From: Castor canadensis
Taxonomy: Eukaryota; Chordata; Mammalia; Rodentia; Castoridae
Assembly (NCBI RefSeq): GCF_047511655.1
Contig: NC_133387.1
Coordinates: forward strand, 19,338,353 to 19,402,352
Length of the DNA stretch: 64,000 nt
Direction: 5' to 3'
This document shows positions 43,270 through 55,885 of this stretch, one piece after another. How positions within the stretch are numbered: position 1 is the stretch's first letter; the number at the start of each line of letters is the position of its first letter. The notes beneath the pieces are model-generated. The model saw only the letters and a list, made by a program, of their open reading frames with translations. It did no database searches and was not told the origin of the DNA. The position numbers and the translations under genes were made by a program.

Positions 43270-46200
43270 TGTCTACCAGGCTGGAGCGTCTTGGCTTTAA
43301 CCACATCTGTCATCTTCAAGCTGCCCCTTAAGTATCTCGATTATGCTGCGGCTCCTTCTAACCCACCTGTTTCTCAGCCTCCTTGAGAATTGCCCTCCTT
43401 CCTGTGCAGAGCCTTTCTACACACACTTGCAGAAAAAGGGATGCTCCGTGGTGTTCCTTGAAAAAGTAAAGGAAGTTGGGAAGTGAGTGAAGTGAGGTAG
43501 GACACTATTGAACGTGACGAATGGAGATCTCTGTGTTCAGGCTCCCCAGCAGAGCAGCCTTCTCGGTTTGCTGTCCGTGGTCTAGTTGTTGATTATTCAC
43601 TGAATGTGGCTTCCCACCTCCCCCCTTTCCATTTTGTACCTTCTCCATGCTACTAAGCGTTCTTCTGAATTGCCTCTCCCCAGGACACTTAATGTGGGCT
43701 CTGAGGATGCCCATAAATATCAGCATAAGCATTTCAAAATGAGATAAATCTGACACACGTAGAATTCATTTGCGAACCCCACAAGCAAAGTATGAGTGAT
43801 ATTTTCATTGTTCGTGGGTTACAGCTCTCTTTTATATTGACAATCATTTATTGGCTGAGTTATATTGATGTCCAGCTTAATTGATGACATTTTATTTGCG
43901 GTTTGAGTGGAAATTTCCTCTCCAGCTAACAATCAGATTTACTTAGTATTTTTGGATTTGGGGAGTTCCCATTTTTGACAATTCTAGGATGGTATTATCT
44001 GAGTGAATTGTCGTAAACACATTAGATATGTATGCAAAAGAAAAATAGGTATTTTTGGCAAACTTAAATCCCTTGTATTTTTGCCAAAGAAAAGAAGGGG
44101 GCTAAGAAAAATTAAAAAGCGGTGCATCTGTATACATTTGGTAGTACTTAACTGTCATTGCGATCTACAGTAAAGAAGAAAACTAGAAGCTAGAGGTGGC
44201 TTACGATATCCATGTTTTAGTGAAAGCAAAATTGAAACGCACTGACTAAAGGCATAATGAGAAGAAGCGGCCTTTGCTATACTAGACCACCATGTCATAG
44301 AGAATGACCAGAAAAGCAAACAAGATTATGGAGATCAGCTACACACCTCAAGTTTGAACATAATTAAAACATTGTGTTCTTAATATAGATGTAAAAATAT
44401 TTAAAGTCATAGCAATAATCTCATGCAGCAATCTGTCTCTTACCGGCAAAAGTAGTAATATCTTAAGTGCAAATACAAATACAGTTCTTCTGTAGTCACT
44501 TTTGTACATTACTTGTTTTAATTTTTTACATATTTTACCTGTGAAATTTGAGGAATCTTACGTTTGATGTTACATTAGCTTGATTGTGAAAAAAGTCTTA
44601 AGAAACCAAATGTAGACTAAAGTTAGAAAAGCTGTTTATAAAACTTCATTTTCCTTTTAGTTACTTAAATCCCTATTTGGGAAAACTAAAATCCCTATTT
44701 TTCTGAGAATTGGAAGCAATTTGTATAGCAAACCTTGTCATTGGTTATACCATGAAGTTTTAAAAAAATATTACTTCCATTTAGTTTTATTTAAGAGTAT
44801 ATTTAATATAATTGCTCTTCAGGCTCCAAGTTAAAAAATACACTGTGGTCGAGAAGCTTGCCACTTTGAACAATCTTAACACGGGTCTAGAAACTCTTGG
44901 CAGTCATACTTGGCTGAATTGTAAGCAATGTGTTCTAAGGAGAGGACTGTTTGTCTGACAGAAGGGGGTGAATGATTTTAATACATTTTTTCTGTTGTAA
45001 AGACATTTGGCTCACTAAATATTTTCTCAAGTAATTTTTCCTGCTGTATACTTTTTGCCTGGAGTCATCAAATTCTTAGTTTCTCAGCCCTCTAAAGTCA
45101 AATGAATTTACTTAGGGATCTTTAGCATGTCTACAGACTATATATATATATATAAAGTTCTTCTATACTTTGATAGGAAGTGAGAAGCTGAAATCCTCAA
45201 GTATTTTTGTGTGGTTTAAGTTTTTAGCTGTAGCATAGTGAACATGGCAGCTTCATAGTTCTAGGAATTCTTTTGATAATTTGGAATACTTTCAGGTAAG
45301 TTCAATAGTTGAATTCTTTAAAAGAATAGATTATTTGTATAAGAGGATTTGAAGCAAGAATTACTTAAAAGTTGACTTACTATAAAAATTTTCAGAAAGT
45401 TGTATAGACAAATCTTTAATTCTGTTAAAATGACAGTTATAGTCAAACAGCACAATATGGGAAAATAAAATTGTTCTGCATAGTCCTTCAATTCCATCTC
45501 AATGGGAGTACTGGCAGTAGCTTGCAACTCCAATACTCAGTTAAAAAAAAAAAAAGAGTGTGATGTTTAAGGATGAATTAGCATTAAGGAGTTTTGTTTA
45601 TTTTTGTGATGCTGGACAAGTCCTCTCAGGGGAGTTTTATTGTAAAAATGATTTTTTTGTGTCTTAAGAGAATGAAAAAATAACTTTGTGGTTCAAGTTT
45701 GGTTTCAGAAATCTTTTTAAAAACCGTGACTGCAAATAATACTGATAGAATTTATTTAAACTCTGTGGTTCTATTTTTGTAGAATGTTTAAATGAGATAG
45801 AAAGTTTTAAATTGTGAAAAGCTCAGCCTCTGCTGAAAATTCAGTTGGTTCTGTTGTCATTACCTGGAATGTTGTCTTGACTTTTTGAGAAGAAAGTTAT
45901 GTTGAGCTCAGAAGGTTCCGAAGAAGAGAATAGGGAAATAGGTTATAGAGGTTTTTGCTGTTCTAGAAACAGTATAAGTAGAATGTACTACATACTTTCC
46001 TCAAAGGAGTTCTTAATCTAAATGGGACTTGTAAATGGTTTCCATCCCACTGGAATAGCTTGTATCTGCTAAAACTTAACATATTCTGACATTTTATAAA
46101 TTTTATGTTACTTCTCTTATTAAAAAAAAATCTGCAAAAACCCAGTCTTGAATAGAAAGTGGCAACATCCCTGATACTTTGAAGATTTAGTATATTTTTT

Positions 46201-46520
46201 TTCTCAAATGTTCCGTGTACACAAGTTATAAAGATAGCATGATATACTCATTTTTTTGATGCAAGAAGATCGGTGGGACTTTTCACATATTAGTGGGTTT
46301 CTCAAAGAACTTACCTCAAAATTGTTTTAAATCTCATTTTGTGTACTTTATTATAAAGATTGTGTAGTAAATGTGAACTTTTTCAAAGGTAATATAACCT
46401 AGTGGATTCTGCCACACATTTCTCTTTTATGATATGATTCTTTTATTTTTTTAACCAAAAAGTTGTTTATGGAAAATTTTAGTACTGTTTTGGCACCTTT
46501 TATTTTAGTTGCATGTATAG
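43270..46520 (+). other. Proximal intron 1, SINE-free
   Basis: About 3.2 kb with no B1, ID, LTR or LINE copy that I can see, against roughly one SINE per kilobase elsewhere. Minor simple repeats: (TA)n at about 45137-45156 and A13 at 45543. No splice-flanked coding frame. Confidence 0.55.
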
Positions 46521-46521
46521 A

Positions 46522-46560
46522 AGAGGCAAGTGCTGTACCACTCAGCTACATTTCCAGCCA
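46522..46560 (-). repeat. ID fragment, minus strand
   Basis: caagtgctgtaccactcagc then tacatttccagcc; only the 5' half remains. Confidence 0.7.
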
Positions 46561-47374
46561 CCCTTGTATTTTAGTGGTGTGTTTTTCTTTTGTCAGAAGA
46601 GGGAACCCTAAGTTGAAGTTAGTACAGGTATAAGGCAGTTTGAGTAGAAGTTAATTTTTCTCTAAGCAGTTCATTTCTGAGGATGGCCTCACTTTCTGTG
46701 AACAGGAGGGTTGTCCTGTTTTCAGCTTTAACTGGGAAAATACTGTTTTTAGTATAAGCTTTGCTATTCATGTAAGTATATATATCAGCTGTCTGTTCAA
46801 AAACAAATACTTTTTTTTATTTTAGTGTGGTTACTAAAAAAATCTCCCATCATGAGAATTTAAAGCAATTATGGAGTAGAACTGGAAATCAAAATAATCA
46901 AATTGGCTTATTGTATGCCTAAAAACTAGTGTGGAAAAACAAAAGTGCAGGCAAGAAAAAGTAGTATAATTAGAAGAGTAAAATGGTTTTACATAAAACT
47001 AGTAGGTGTTGTATTACTGCTTTTGGAAGGGATTAATGAATGATGGTGTAGATATAATAGTAATTGAATTTGGAATAGCATCTATAGACTGAAATATCAA
47101 AGGGGTGGAGTATTCCTTAACAGCAACAAACAGATACATTGTCATTAAGCTAAATACCTGTACTTTCTTAAGCATGTTTTTCAGTCTTTGGAGTAAAGAG
47201 AAAGTGTTACTTTCTGATAATTTAAGAGCCTATTAATTTGTTTCTGATTAAGAACCTATTCATTCCGTTACAGCATCAGGTGTCTTCTGATTGCGAATTT
47301 CCTAAAATAACATTGGGTTATTGAACATTGGTTATAGCAGCTTTTTCTCCTTTTAGGAAATATTCTTCTGGGCT

Positions 47375-47772
47375 CTGGTGAGTTATACCTGTAATCCTAG
47401 CTGTTTGGGAGGCTGAGATCAGGAAGATGATGATTTGAGACCAGACCAGGCAAATAGATGGTGAGATTCCATGTCATGTAGTAGCTGGGCACTGTGGCCT
47501 GTGCCTGTCATCCCAGGCTACACAGGAGGCTGAGATCAAGAGGATTGCAGTTCTAGGCTAACCTGGGTAAAAAAGTTTGTGAGACCCCCATCTCAACAAA
47601 AAAAAAAACTGGGCATGGTGGCATGTGCTTGTCATTCCAGCTACTGCAGGAAGCATAAAATAGGAGGGTAAAATAGGTGAGCAAAAATTGAGACCCTGTC
47701 TCCAAAATAACCAGAGCAAAAAGGTCTGGGGCATGGCTCAAGTGGTAAAGCACCTGTATAGCAAGTGCAAAT
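47375..47772 (+). repeat. Tetrameric B1-B1-B1-ID SINE
   Basis: Three successive B1 units start near 47375, 47485 and 47610 (gtaatcctagctgtttggg; gtcatcccaggctacacagg; gtcattccagctactgcagg). Then come the linker aaaataaccagagcaaaaag and an ID-like unit cut after gcaagtgcaaa. It is the longest composite in the window. Confidence 0.85.
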
Positions 47773-48062
47773 TTTTTCTAATGATTTTTTTTTTTAATTT
47801 TCAATTATTTGGGAGGACCATTTTGTGGATGTCAAAGCTGAATGAAAATTTGTAATATAGATAGTATTGCTTTGGTAAAATTAATTTCTTTTGGTGGAGA
47901 TCACCTCCATTTTGACTATAGCTTTTCCTTTAATTTACTATTAATTTTTAGAAGAGAATTAGAATGCTACAAGTACCTGTCAAATTAAATCTTCCAGAAA
48001 CTTTTTTTTTTTTAAACCCTCAATGGAGACCTACGTATTTGTTGAATAAAGAAACTAATATA

Positions 48063-48145
48063 AGGGCTGTAGGTGTGACTTAAGTGGTAGAGTGAGGCCC
48101 TGAATTCAATCCCCAGTACAGCCAAAAAAAAAAAAAAAAAAAAGT
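48063..48145 (+). repeat. ID-like SINE, deleted
   Basis: agggctgtaggtgtgactta then agtggtagagtgaggccctg; the middle is missing and an A21 tail follows. Confidence 0.88.
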
Positions 48146-48219
48146 AGTATAATTGTGGGTGGTGGGGTACACTTGGCAGTCTGCACTACAAAGGGAGATC
48201 CCGTATCAAAACAAAAACA

Positions 48220-49425
48220 AAACCATTTGCTCCAAACCCTTTTGGAGGCACCTGTGATTGACCACAATTGCAGATTGCAGTCCCCTTAAAAAATAAAATA
48301 CTATACTGTGTTTGGTTTTGTCATTTAAAATGAAGTAAAGACACCATTAGTACTTTTTTAGTGAAACTTTTTTTTGTGAAAAATCTTCAACGTACAAAAC
48401 TATCTATGAACAGCCATGTGGCTTTTACTTAGTTTCAAAGGTTATAAACTCATAGCCAGTCTATATTCCACTTACTTTATCTCTCGTTTTCTTCCTCTTT
48501 ACCCTGCATTATTGTGAAGCAAATCTTAGTTATCACATTATTCCATTTGTACTAGAACTCTTGATATAATAAAATATCTCAATATTTTAAATTAGGATTT
48601 TTCAGTCAGCTTTTCAAGTAGTCTTTGAATGTTCCTACTATAGATCCACTTGTTGGAAAATGACACAGTTTCTTCTTAGACTATCTTGTCAGGAATACTT
48701 TTATGACATAACAAGTACTTTCCAAAGCAGTATACAAATACTGTATGAGTCCAATATGCTAATGTAGGAGTATCTTCAGATTGACATTATAGGATTGAGG
48801 CTTCTGAAAAAGTAGGACTTGAATAAAGAATAGGACTATTTGTATCTGCAGAGCATCTCCTAAAGAACATTCCATACATTCCATTGTGGGGAAAGGAAGC
48901 ATGAGTAAATAGATGGTGGCAGGGACCAGCATGATGTGAGATGGCTAATAAAGAGTTTGCTCTCTGGAATAAAGTGTTAATTTTGGGGACTGGTGGCAGA
49001 TTAGTTTGTGTAAGTAAGGTACATTAAAATGATGAAGTGTGTATTCAGAGTCAGGTTGAATTCAGTCTGCTAAGCAATAATAGCCAAAAGAGGTTGGGTA
49101 GGGGTCAGGAGATAACATGATTGTGATTTTTAGAAAAATTGCTTTTAGTAGGGTATGGCATAATTTGGGTTTGATAGTTGAGTTTTGTTTGAAATATTAA
49201 TGACCAGTCCACCAGGTAAGGGTCCATTCTGAGATGTTAGGGGGAAATTCTGCAGGATTTGTCAGTTATTGAGTCCATCTTCTTGTCAGCACCTTAAACT
49301 CCAAAGTAACACAAAGGTTTTAGAGAGTGGAGAACTGAGGAAATGTTTTATTTGCCTTTGATGATAAAATGCAATATCTAAGGTCAACCCTTTCTTTTAT
49401 TTTTTTCCTCTCTTCCACTCCCCCT
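48220..49425 (+). other. Intron 1 sequence, no gene seen
   Basis: About 1.2 kb of mostly unique AT-rich sequence with no SINE and no exon-like segment. Confidence 0.5.
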
Positions 49426-49429
49426 CTCT

Positions 49430-49672
49430 CCTGTAATTCCAGCTACTTAGGAGGTGGAGATTGGAAGAACATGGTTCAAGGCCAGCTCAGGCAAAAAAAG
49501 TTACCAAGATCCCATCTCAGTCAATAAACTGGACATGATGGTATGCACCTGTCATCCCATCTACTTCAGAGCCATAGGTAGAAGGATCACAGTCTGAAGC
49601 CAGCTCCAGGCAAAACCACAAGTCCTTGCCTGAAAAATAACTGAAGTTCAAGTGGTAGAATGCCAGGAAAGA
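49430..49672 (+). repeat. Trimeric B1-B1-ID SINE, truncated
   Basis: Two B1 units (starts near 49430 and 49525), linker gaaaaataactgaag, then only ttcaagtggtagaatgcc of the ID part. Confidence 0.8.
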
Positions 49673-49969
49673 TAGATAGGGTTCTGTTAGGTCAGCAGGC
49701 TGAAGCATGTAGGGACATCGTGAAATGAAAATTTATTATTTGATTTACCTTGATATTCTTTGTTTTGCTACAGTAATATTTTAAAAATCTGGTTAAACAT
49801 CAGCTATATTTATTTTGGTTGGTTTCTTTTCTTTTTTTTTTTTAAAGTTCTGAGACCCTTGAAGTTTTCCTTCATTCTTTGTTTTGGTTTGTTGACCCTT
49901 CAATAAGCTAAGTTTCTGCATCTATTGTGTACTTTTGGGTAAACTTCTTTGTTTTGTGAAAATATCACT

Positions 49970-50071
49970 CCCTCCCTTCCTTCCTTCCTTCTTTCCTTCC
50001 TTCCTTCCTCCCTCTCTTCCTCCCTCCCTCCCTCCCTCCCTTCCTTGTTTCCTCCCTTCCTTCCTTCCTTT
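49970..50071 (+). repeat. (CTTCC)/(CCTT)n microsatellite
   Basis: Pyrimidine run directly at the 3' (left) end of the minus-strand ID at 50072; on the minus strand it reads GGAAG. Confidence 0.95.
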
Positions 50072-50153
50072 TTTTCAGTACTGGGGATAGAACCCAGGGC
50101 CTTGCTCATGATGTTAGGCTAGTGCTCTACCACTGAGCTACACCATTAGTCCT
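50072..50153 (-). repeat. ID SINE, minus strand
   Basis: cagtactggggatagaaccc and tctaccactgagctacacca. Confidence 0.88.
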
Positions 50154-50505
50154 TCACCTTCTGGGAAAACAAAAGTAGGTTTCTTGTGTCTGGCTTTGTA
50201 AATGGTAGACAAGTAATATTATATTGTCATTTATTTTCTTTGCCCTCCCATTGATATCTAAGTTACTCCTTCTCTACTGTATTTAGCATGTGGATTTCAA
50301 AGATTCTTATAATCAAGCTGAAAATGTCTCAAGCTCAGTGTGCTTACAAATTTAAAATAAAACATTTTCATTTTACCAGTAATTTTTTCTTGTGTTATAA
50401 AAGTTAAGACCTGCTATAATGCCATGGACCTTTTAGGTAATTGGGAGATAGTAATAATGATAAAAACCATGATGCAGTTTTTTTATAGTACATTATTGGG
50501 AAATA

Positions 50506-50847
50506 CAGGTTGAACATCCCTAATCTGAACATCTAAAATCCAAAATGCTCTGAAGTCTGAAATTTGAGCATTAGCATAATAGCCATAAATGGAAAATTCC
50601 ATATCTGATCTCATGTGATAGATCACAGTCAAAGGCTATCATACTAAAACTAAAATTTTATCATATAAATTTATCTTCAGTCTGTGAGTTGAAGGTATGT
50701 ATGATGTATAAATCAGTTTTGTTTTTAGACTTGGGTTCTAGTCCCAGGTTATCTCATGTATATGCAAATATTCTGGAATCCAAAAAAAGTCTGAAATTTA
50801 AAACACTTCTGGTCCAGGCATTTCAGATCTAATGGATACTCAACCTG
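50506..50847. mobile_element. Tigger/mariner-like MITE
   Basis: 342-base element with terminal inverted repeats: caggttgaacatccctaatc at the left; the right end read in reverse gives caggttgagtatccattaga. The next bases (tctgaa) also match. The left flank is TA, as expected for Tc1/mariner-type insertion; the right flank has mutated. No transposase coding remains. Confidence 0.8.
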
Positions 50848-51199
50848 TGATCTTTCATAGACATTTCCTTTATCCTTACAGCTCCTTAATCTTTGTAATG
50901 TGGTAAAGCTATTTTTGATGGCATTTAGCTGGTCATGGAAGCTATCAAATAGGACCACTATTTGCTTTTTCTTTGGGGGTTTGTTTTAACAAGGGCTTTA
51001 ATGTGTTAATTTTAGATTTATTGAGTTTAAACATCCTTTGCGTAAGAGAATCTTAAGAAGGATTATTATTGCTTTAGTGTATGTAAGAGAGAAGTAAATA
51101 CCAACTTTGCAGTATAGGAGAACCTTAGTATTTGAGAATATCTTCAGTGGTACCTACCAATCCAGTCTTTTCCCCCAACTTGCTATGCTTTAAATATTG

Positions 51200-51557
51200 A
51201 ATATACATTAAAGGCTCTTGTGTTAAAGGCTTGGTTCCCATCCTGGTGCTATTGAGTAGTGGTGGGTCCCTTGAGAGGTGTGGTCTTGTGGGAGGTCCTT
51301 AGGTTGCTTGGAGCTGCCCTTGATGGGGATTGTGGGACCCTGGTCCCTCCCCCTTTTGTTGCTTCCTAACCAGGAGGTGAATGATTTTGTTCCACTATTG
51401 TGTTTCTTGTCATTTCCATCCAACAGCACCAGATGCCTAAAAACAGTGGGTTTACCTGATCATAGACTAGAACCTCTAAAACTGTGAGCCAGAGTAACCT
51501 TTTCTCTTTATAAGTTAATTATCTCAGGTGTTTTGTTACAGTGATAACTAACACACC
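51200..51557 (+). mobile_element. MaLR-type LTR
   Basis: aggcttggttcccatcctgg, gaggtgtggtcttgtgggag, aactgtgagccagagtaacc and ttacagtgataactaacaca follow MST/MLT LTR order. Confidence 0.75.
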
Positions 51558-51559
51558 TT

Positions 51560-52275
51560 TGAAGTAGGCAATCACTTACAAGAACATCATAGTAGGTAGC
51601 AGTGGTTAATGGGAGAAAATTGCCCCCTGCTTCAAAACTCTCTTTGAGTTAGCGAATTAAAGACTAATTTGAATTAAACTCAGAGTATTACTGATTCACA
51701 TATTTTTCATTCATACAGCACTTGAGAGAAACCTGGGGTTTTTCTGAGTGACTTTGTGGGTGTATTCGCTAGTCAGAAGGGCAGATACTGTAAATACCAA
51801 GAAAAGGGAGGAGAGGTAGCAAATAAAGTGCAAATATCAGATTCTAATAATGGCTTGTATGTGTTTTTGCTTAAGGCATTGATAGCATTGTTTCCTCTGC
51901 CTTTGCTTGTGTACTTTGTGTTTTCTTTTGATTTATATCTAGTGCTTTATTAAAGGTAACCCTATCCAGGCTTGTCCATTTTCATCTCTTCAACTTAAAC
52001 CTCACAAATTCATGTCTTTTCTCTGCTGGGATGGGGAAACTGGAATGAATAGAAAATAACAGTGTGGTATTTCTAGTCTACTCATATATTAGGATTGTTT
52101 TATGGAAGAACTTCTGTCTTTCATTTTAAATTTTATGTAATCAGTTGTAAAATAACCTTATGAATTCTCAAGGAGCCCTTAGAAACTCTTTTGAAAGGTC
52201 CTTTAATCATAGTGGGTGATAGGTTGAAGAGTACCCATGCAGTTTAATACTTTGTGGTACTTCTTGGGAATATTT
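51560..52275 (+). other. Intron 1 sequence, no gene seen
   Basis: About 700 bases of unique AT-rich sequence without recognisable repeats. Confidence 0.45.
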
Positions 52276-52277
52276 TG

Positions 52278-52370
52278 GGTTTTTTTTTTGAGGCAGATTC
52301 TCATTATATAGTCCAGGCTGGCTTTAAACTCACTCTGTAGTTCAGGCTGTCTTTAAACTCACCTTCCAAA
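52278..52370 (-). repeat. B1 fragment, minus strand, with internal duplication
   Basis: tatatagtccaggctggctt and ctgtagttcaggctgtcttt are two copies of the same B1 segment in a row. Confidence 0.7.
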
Positions 52371-52611
52371 AGGTGAAACTGTTAGTCTTTTTTAAATATA
52401 GAGACCTTCCCTGCATTTGTTCAAATCTGTTTTGATCCTGATGAAAACAAGGATGAGAGTAAAGTATAGGCATTCTAACAACAACAAAAAATTTGTTAGC
52501 CTTGTCTGACCATGTTTTTTTTGTGTGTGTGTGTCATGCCTAGCATACATTTTCAATAGCTTTGGGGAACTTCAAGTATTACATGGTATGCTCATGTTTA
52601 TAGATTGTGTG

Positions 52612-52692
52612 CTTTTTGGGGACATGTGTGCACTGGGGATTCCTTGCACATGGTAAACATGCGCTCTACCACTGAGCTACATCTCTAGCCCT
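52612..52692 (-). repeat. ID SINE, minus strand
   Basis: gtgcactggggattccttgc and tctaccactgagctacatct. Confidence 0.82.
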
Positions 52693-52904
52693 AGACTGTT
52701 CTTTTTATTATATTTTTTAAGTTGTACAATTTAAAAAACTTGTCACGATATTAAAAGAAATTTTTCTTTTCAGTATTTGGAGTAAAAGATAAAGTTAAAT
52801 GATTTTTTATGGTTAAATATAGTTTTTAATAACCTGTAGTTCTCAATGCAAGCCTTTTGAACTCTTGTTTTTATTATTACTTCTGCTGGGTGTGTACAGT
52901 GTAG

Positions 52905-53105
52905 GATGAAACTAAACTCCCTGAGTATAAATCTTGGCTCTATTACTTGCTATCTGTCAGACCTAGGACAAGTTACTCTGGACTTCAGTTTCCTCATTTA
53001 TAAAAGGGCATTAAAAGATTATTGGATGGAATAAATGAGTTATTTTATGTAAAGTTTTAAAAATAGCGTTTGGCATATAGTAAGCCCTGTATAAGTGTTT
53101 GCTCT
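52905..53105 (+). repeat. MIR SINE
   Basis: cttggctctattacttgcta, ggacttcagtttcctcattt and aaaagggcattaaaag. Confidence 0.82.
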
Positions 53106-53447
53106 TTTGAAAAAAAATCAAGAAACATTCAATTTGAAGACATCTTTTTATTCAATACACTTTTTATGTCTAGGAACTGCACATATGTTTTCAGTAGTTA
53201 TTTGGTCAAGTAGAAATATAAGCATTGTGTTTTAGGGGTAATCAAAGAACTGCCTGCCTGGAATTCTTTTGAATCAGGAGTAATAAATAATGAACCTAGA
53301 TAGATATAACAGAAAATGATTATTGATAATTTTGAACTTATTAGAAATGTAGTGGTAGATGGTAGAGAGACTCATTATAAGAGTTTTTTGTTTGTTGGTT
53401 TTAAGTCAAGAGTATTTAAAATACTATTTAGTGAAAATGGTCATTTG

Positions 53448-53539
53448 GGTTTTTTTCCCCCCCAAGTGCTGGGGATTGAACCAAGGATCTTAAACATTCT
53501 AGGCAAGTGCTATACTACTGAGGTATACCCTAGCCCTGG
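53448..53539 (-). repeat. ID SINE, minus strand
   Basis: aagtgctggggattgaacca and caagtgctatactactgagg. Confidence 0.85.
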
Positions 53540-53715
53540 AAGACTATTTTGAGTGTCCTTTGATAGCATGGAATTATTTGACTTTATATGGACAGAGGAT
53601 TTTTTTTTTGGTCTCATTTTTTTCACTGATCTATCAAGAGACCTAAATACCTGATAGATTGTGGACACTCAGTAAATATCTATCAGATACATGAACCTTA
53701 AGAGAGACTGTGAGG

Positions 53716-53875
53716 TCAAGCTTACTGTGCATACCTGTACTCTCAGCACTTAAGAGACCAAGGCAGGAGTATCTTGAGTTCAAGACTAGCCTAGGCTACA
53801 TAGTGAGACCCTGTCTGAGGAAGAGAGAAGTGGGGGTGGGGGGAGTGGGGGGGTAAGGGGGGTGAGGGGGATGGA
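53716..53875 (+). repeat. B1 SINE with GT/G-rich tail
   Basis: gcatacctgtactctcagca, ctagcctaggctacatagtg, then a GGGGT/GGGGGA purine-rich run to about 53875. Confidence 0.85.
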
Positions 53876-54489
53876 ATTGGAGAGGGAGACATGAATGGAC
53901 TGAGAGTGAGAGCAAGCCTGTGCCAGTGCACTTAACCTTTTTGGGTCTCTACCTTTCAGGGATAGAAGTGAAAAAGATACTGTATTCAGGGAACAATTGG
54001 AGAGGTACAATGAAGATGGAAAAGTTTGAGTCTTGCCAGGCAAAGGAAGAGTTTTCCGTTAGGGAAATCACAGACACAAGAATATGAAGATCTAGGATTG
54101 TGTTGCTTCTTAGGTAGCTAAGGAAGTTTTAAGAAGGAAAGGCAAGGGGTTGACACAGTTCAGAACAACATTCAAGGAGAATGAGAATAGAGAAGGAATT
54201 CCTTGATTTGGTGGTACAATGATCACTGACCACATTAGAGCAATTTCTGAGAATGAAATATAAATCAAATTGTGGGGAGGTTAAGGAGGTGGTAAGTGGA
54301 GACTGTGGTAAAGACCAGTCAGTCAAAAAAATGACTGCAAAAATGGCAAGAAAACAAATTATAATAGCAGCATTCATGGTTACTCTATGTATACTTAAAG
54401 AGATTCTATTTATTGGAAAAGACAAAATTTGAGGCAATTTGTGTTGAATGTTCTTAAATTTCATAGTAAAGAAGATAGATTTACACTTG

Positions 54490-54688
54490 CTATTTCAGGT
54501 CTCTGCCACTTGTTAACTATGTGATCTTGGGAAAATTTGCTTAATCTTTCTCCATTGTAAAATTGAGGCAAAAGGAACATCTACTTCATAGTCCTGTTGT
54601 GAGGATTAAATTATTTTCTCTTTGAAAAACATTTAGAACACTACTTGATATGTAGTAAATATTTGATAAATGTTAGTTGTCATTATCA
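54490..54688 (+). repeat. MIR SINE
   Basis: tgccacttgttaactatgtg, atcttgggaaaatttgctta and tcctgttgtgaggattaaat. Confidence 0.85.
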
Positions 54689-54814
54689 TACACTGTTGAA
54701 ATGAGGTAGAATGGGATTGAAGGCTTAAAGAGAAGAAATATGAGAAAAAGAAATAATAAAATTACTGCGAGTTGTGGCGAGAACTAAATGGAAAGGCCTT
54801 AACGGCCTTTTCTT

Positions 54815-55138
54815 TGGCTGTTCTCTTTGCTTGAAGGACACTTTTCCAAATACCTATTTAAGTATCTCAGTGCCTTGAGAGTTATGCTCAAAAAATTACC
54901 TTTTCAAAAAGATCTACCCTGCTTATTTGCAATTGGATTTCAGGTCCTAATATAATATTTCCATTTTTGCTTTTTTCCTTCACTTATCTTCTAATGTAAT
55001 TTGTAATTCATTATATCTTCTGTTTGTTGATCTTCCAATAGGGCTTGAATGTTTGTTTTGTTCCCTCATGTACTCAAAGTTTAGGAATAGGTACTCAGTA
55101 TATGTTTGTTGGATTAATAAATTTTCTACCATGTAAGT
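54815..55138 (+). mobile_element. L2 LINE 3' end
   Basis: tgaaggacacttttccaaat to ggtactcagtatatgtttgt then tggattaataaa, the L2 3' terminus. Confidence 0.55.
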
Positions 55139-55680
55139 GAGATGGATGGAGAAATGAGTTACAATGCTTGTGGTAATGCTTTTTTTTTTTTTTTTTGGAG
55201 AGGAGCCAGTTTTCTGAGATTGATGGATGTTACATAGAAGTTGCCCTTCTCAGAGAGATGTCCCTTTTACTTCAAATGAGTTTTCTAAGTCTGTTTTGGT
55301 TCTAATTTTTCTGTTGGGAAACTCATTTTGCTGAGGAACGGAAATTAAAATGAATTTCTTTTTTCACTACAGTAATTATGTCATACATTTGATTAATACA
55401 GGTTTATCTTTGACTCCTTAGTAGATGCTAGGCGTTGTTTTCAAGGATCAGTGGAGCATTCCATGTACTGGAGGCTTAACGCTACATTTCCCCACTTTAA
55501 CCCACTTTCAGTAGAAATCAAGAGGGGGCCTGCTTCTGCCAGGCCTAGGGATAGGGCAGATACCTACCATTCTCTTTGCATTCCTTCTTTTACTGGGTTG
55601 TATTATTCATAAACCTTCATGCTTGTTGGCATCTACTGGCTTGCTCCTCTTTTTTTTTTTTTTAATAATTCTCCTGCCTT

Positions 55681-55885
55681 TTTGGTGGTACTAGAGTTTA
55701 AGCTCAGAGATTTGTGCTTGCTAGGCAGGTGCTCTACCACTTGTGCCATGCCTCCAGCCCTTTCTTGCATTGGTTCTGTTTAAGATAGAGTGTCACTTTT
55801 TGCCCAGGCTGACCTGTCATGACCCTCCTATTTTACATTTTCTACCATAACTGGGGTGACAGGTGTGTGTCATCAAGCCCAGCTG
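55681..55885 (-). repeat. B1-ID composite SINE, minus strand
   Basis: ggtactagagtttaagctca, gctctaccacttgtgccatg, then B1 complement ataactggggtgacaggtgt. Confidence 0.85.

Noticed and set aside
15098..50071. Regular repeats as a CRISPR array
   Set aside because: All are microsatellites or dispersed SINEs. There are no unique spacers of even size, and the genome is mammalian.
54129..54464. 111-codon minus-strand frame
   Set aside because: It lies in unique intron sequence with no start context, splice sites or recognisable domain.
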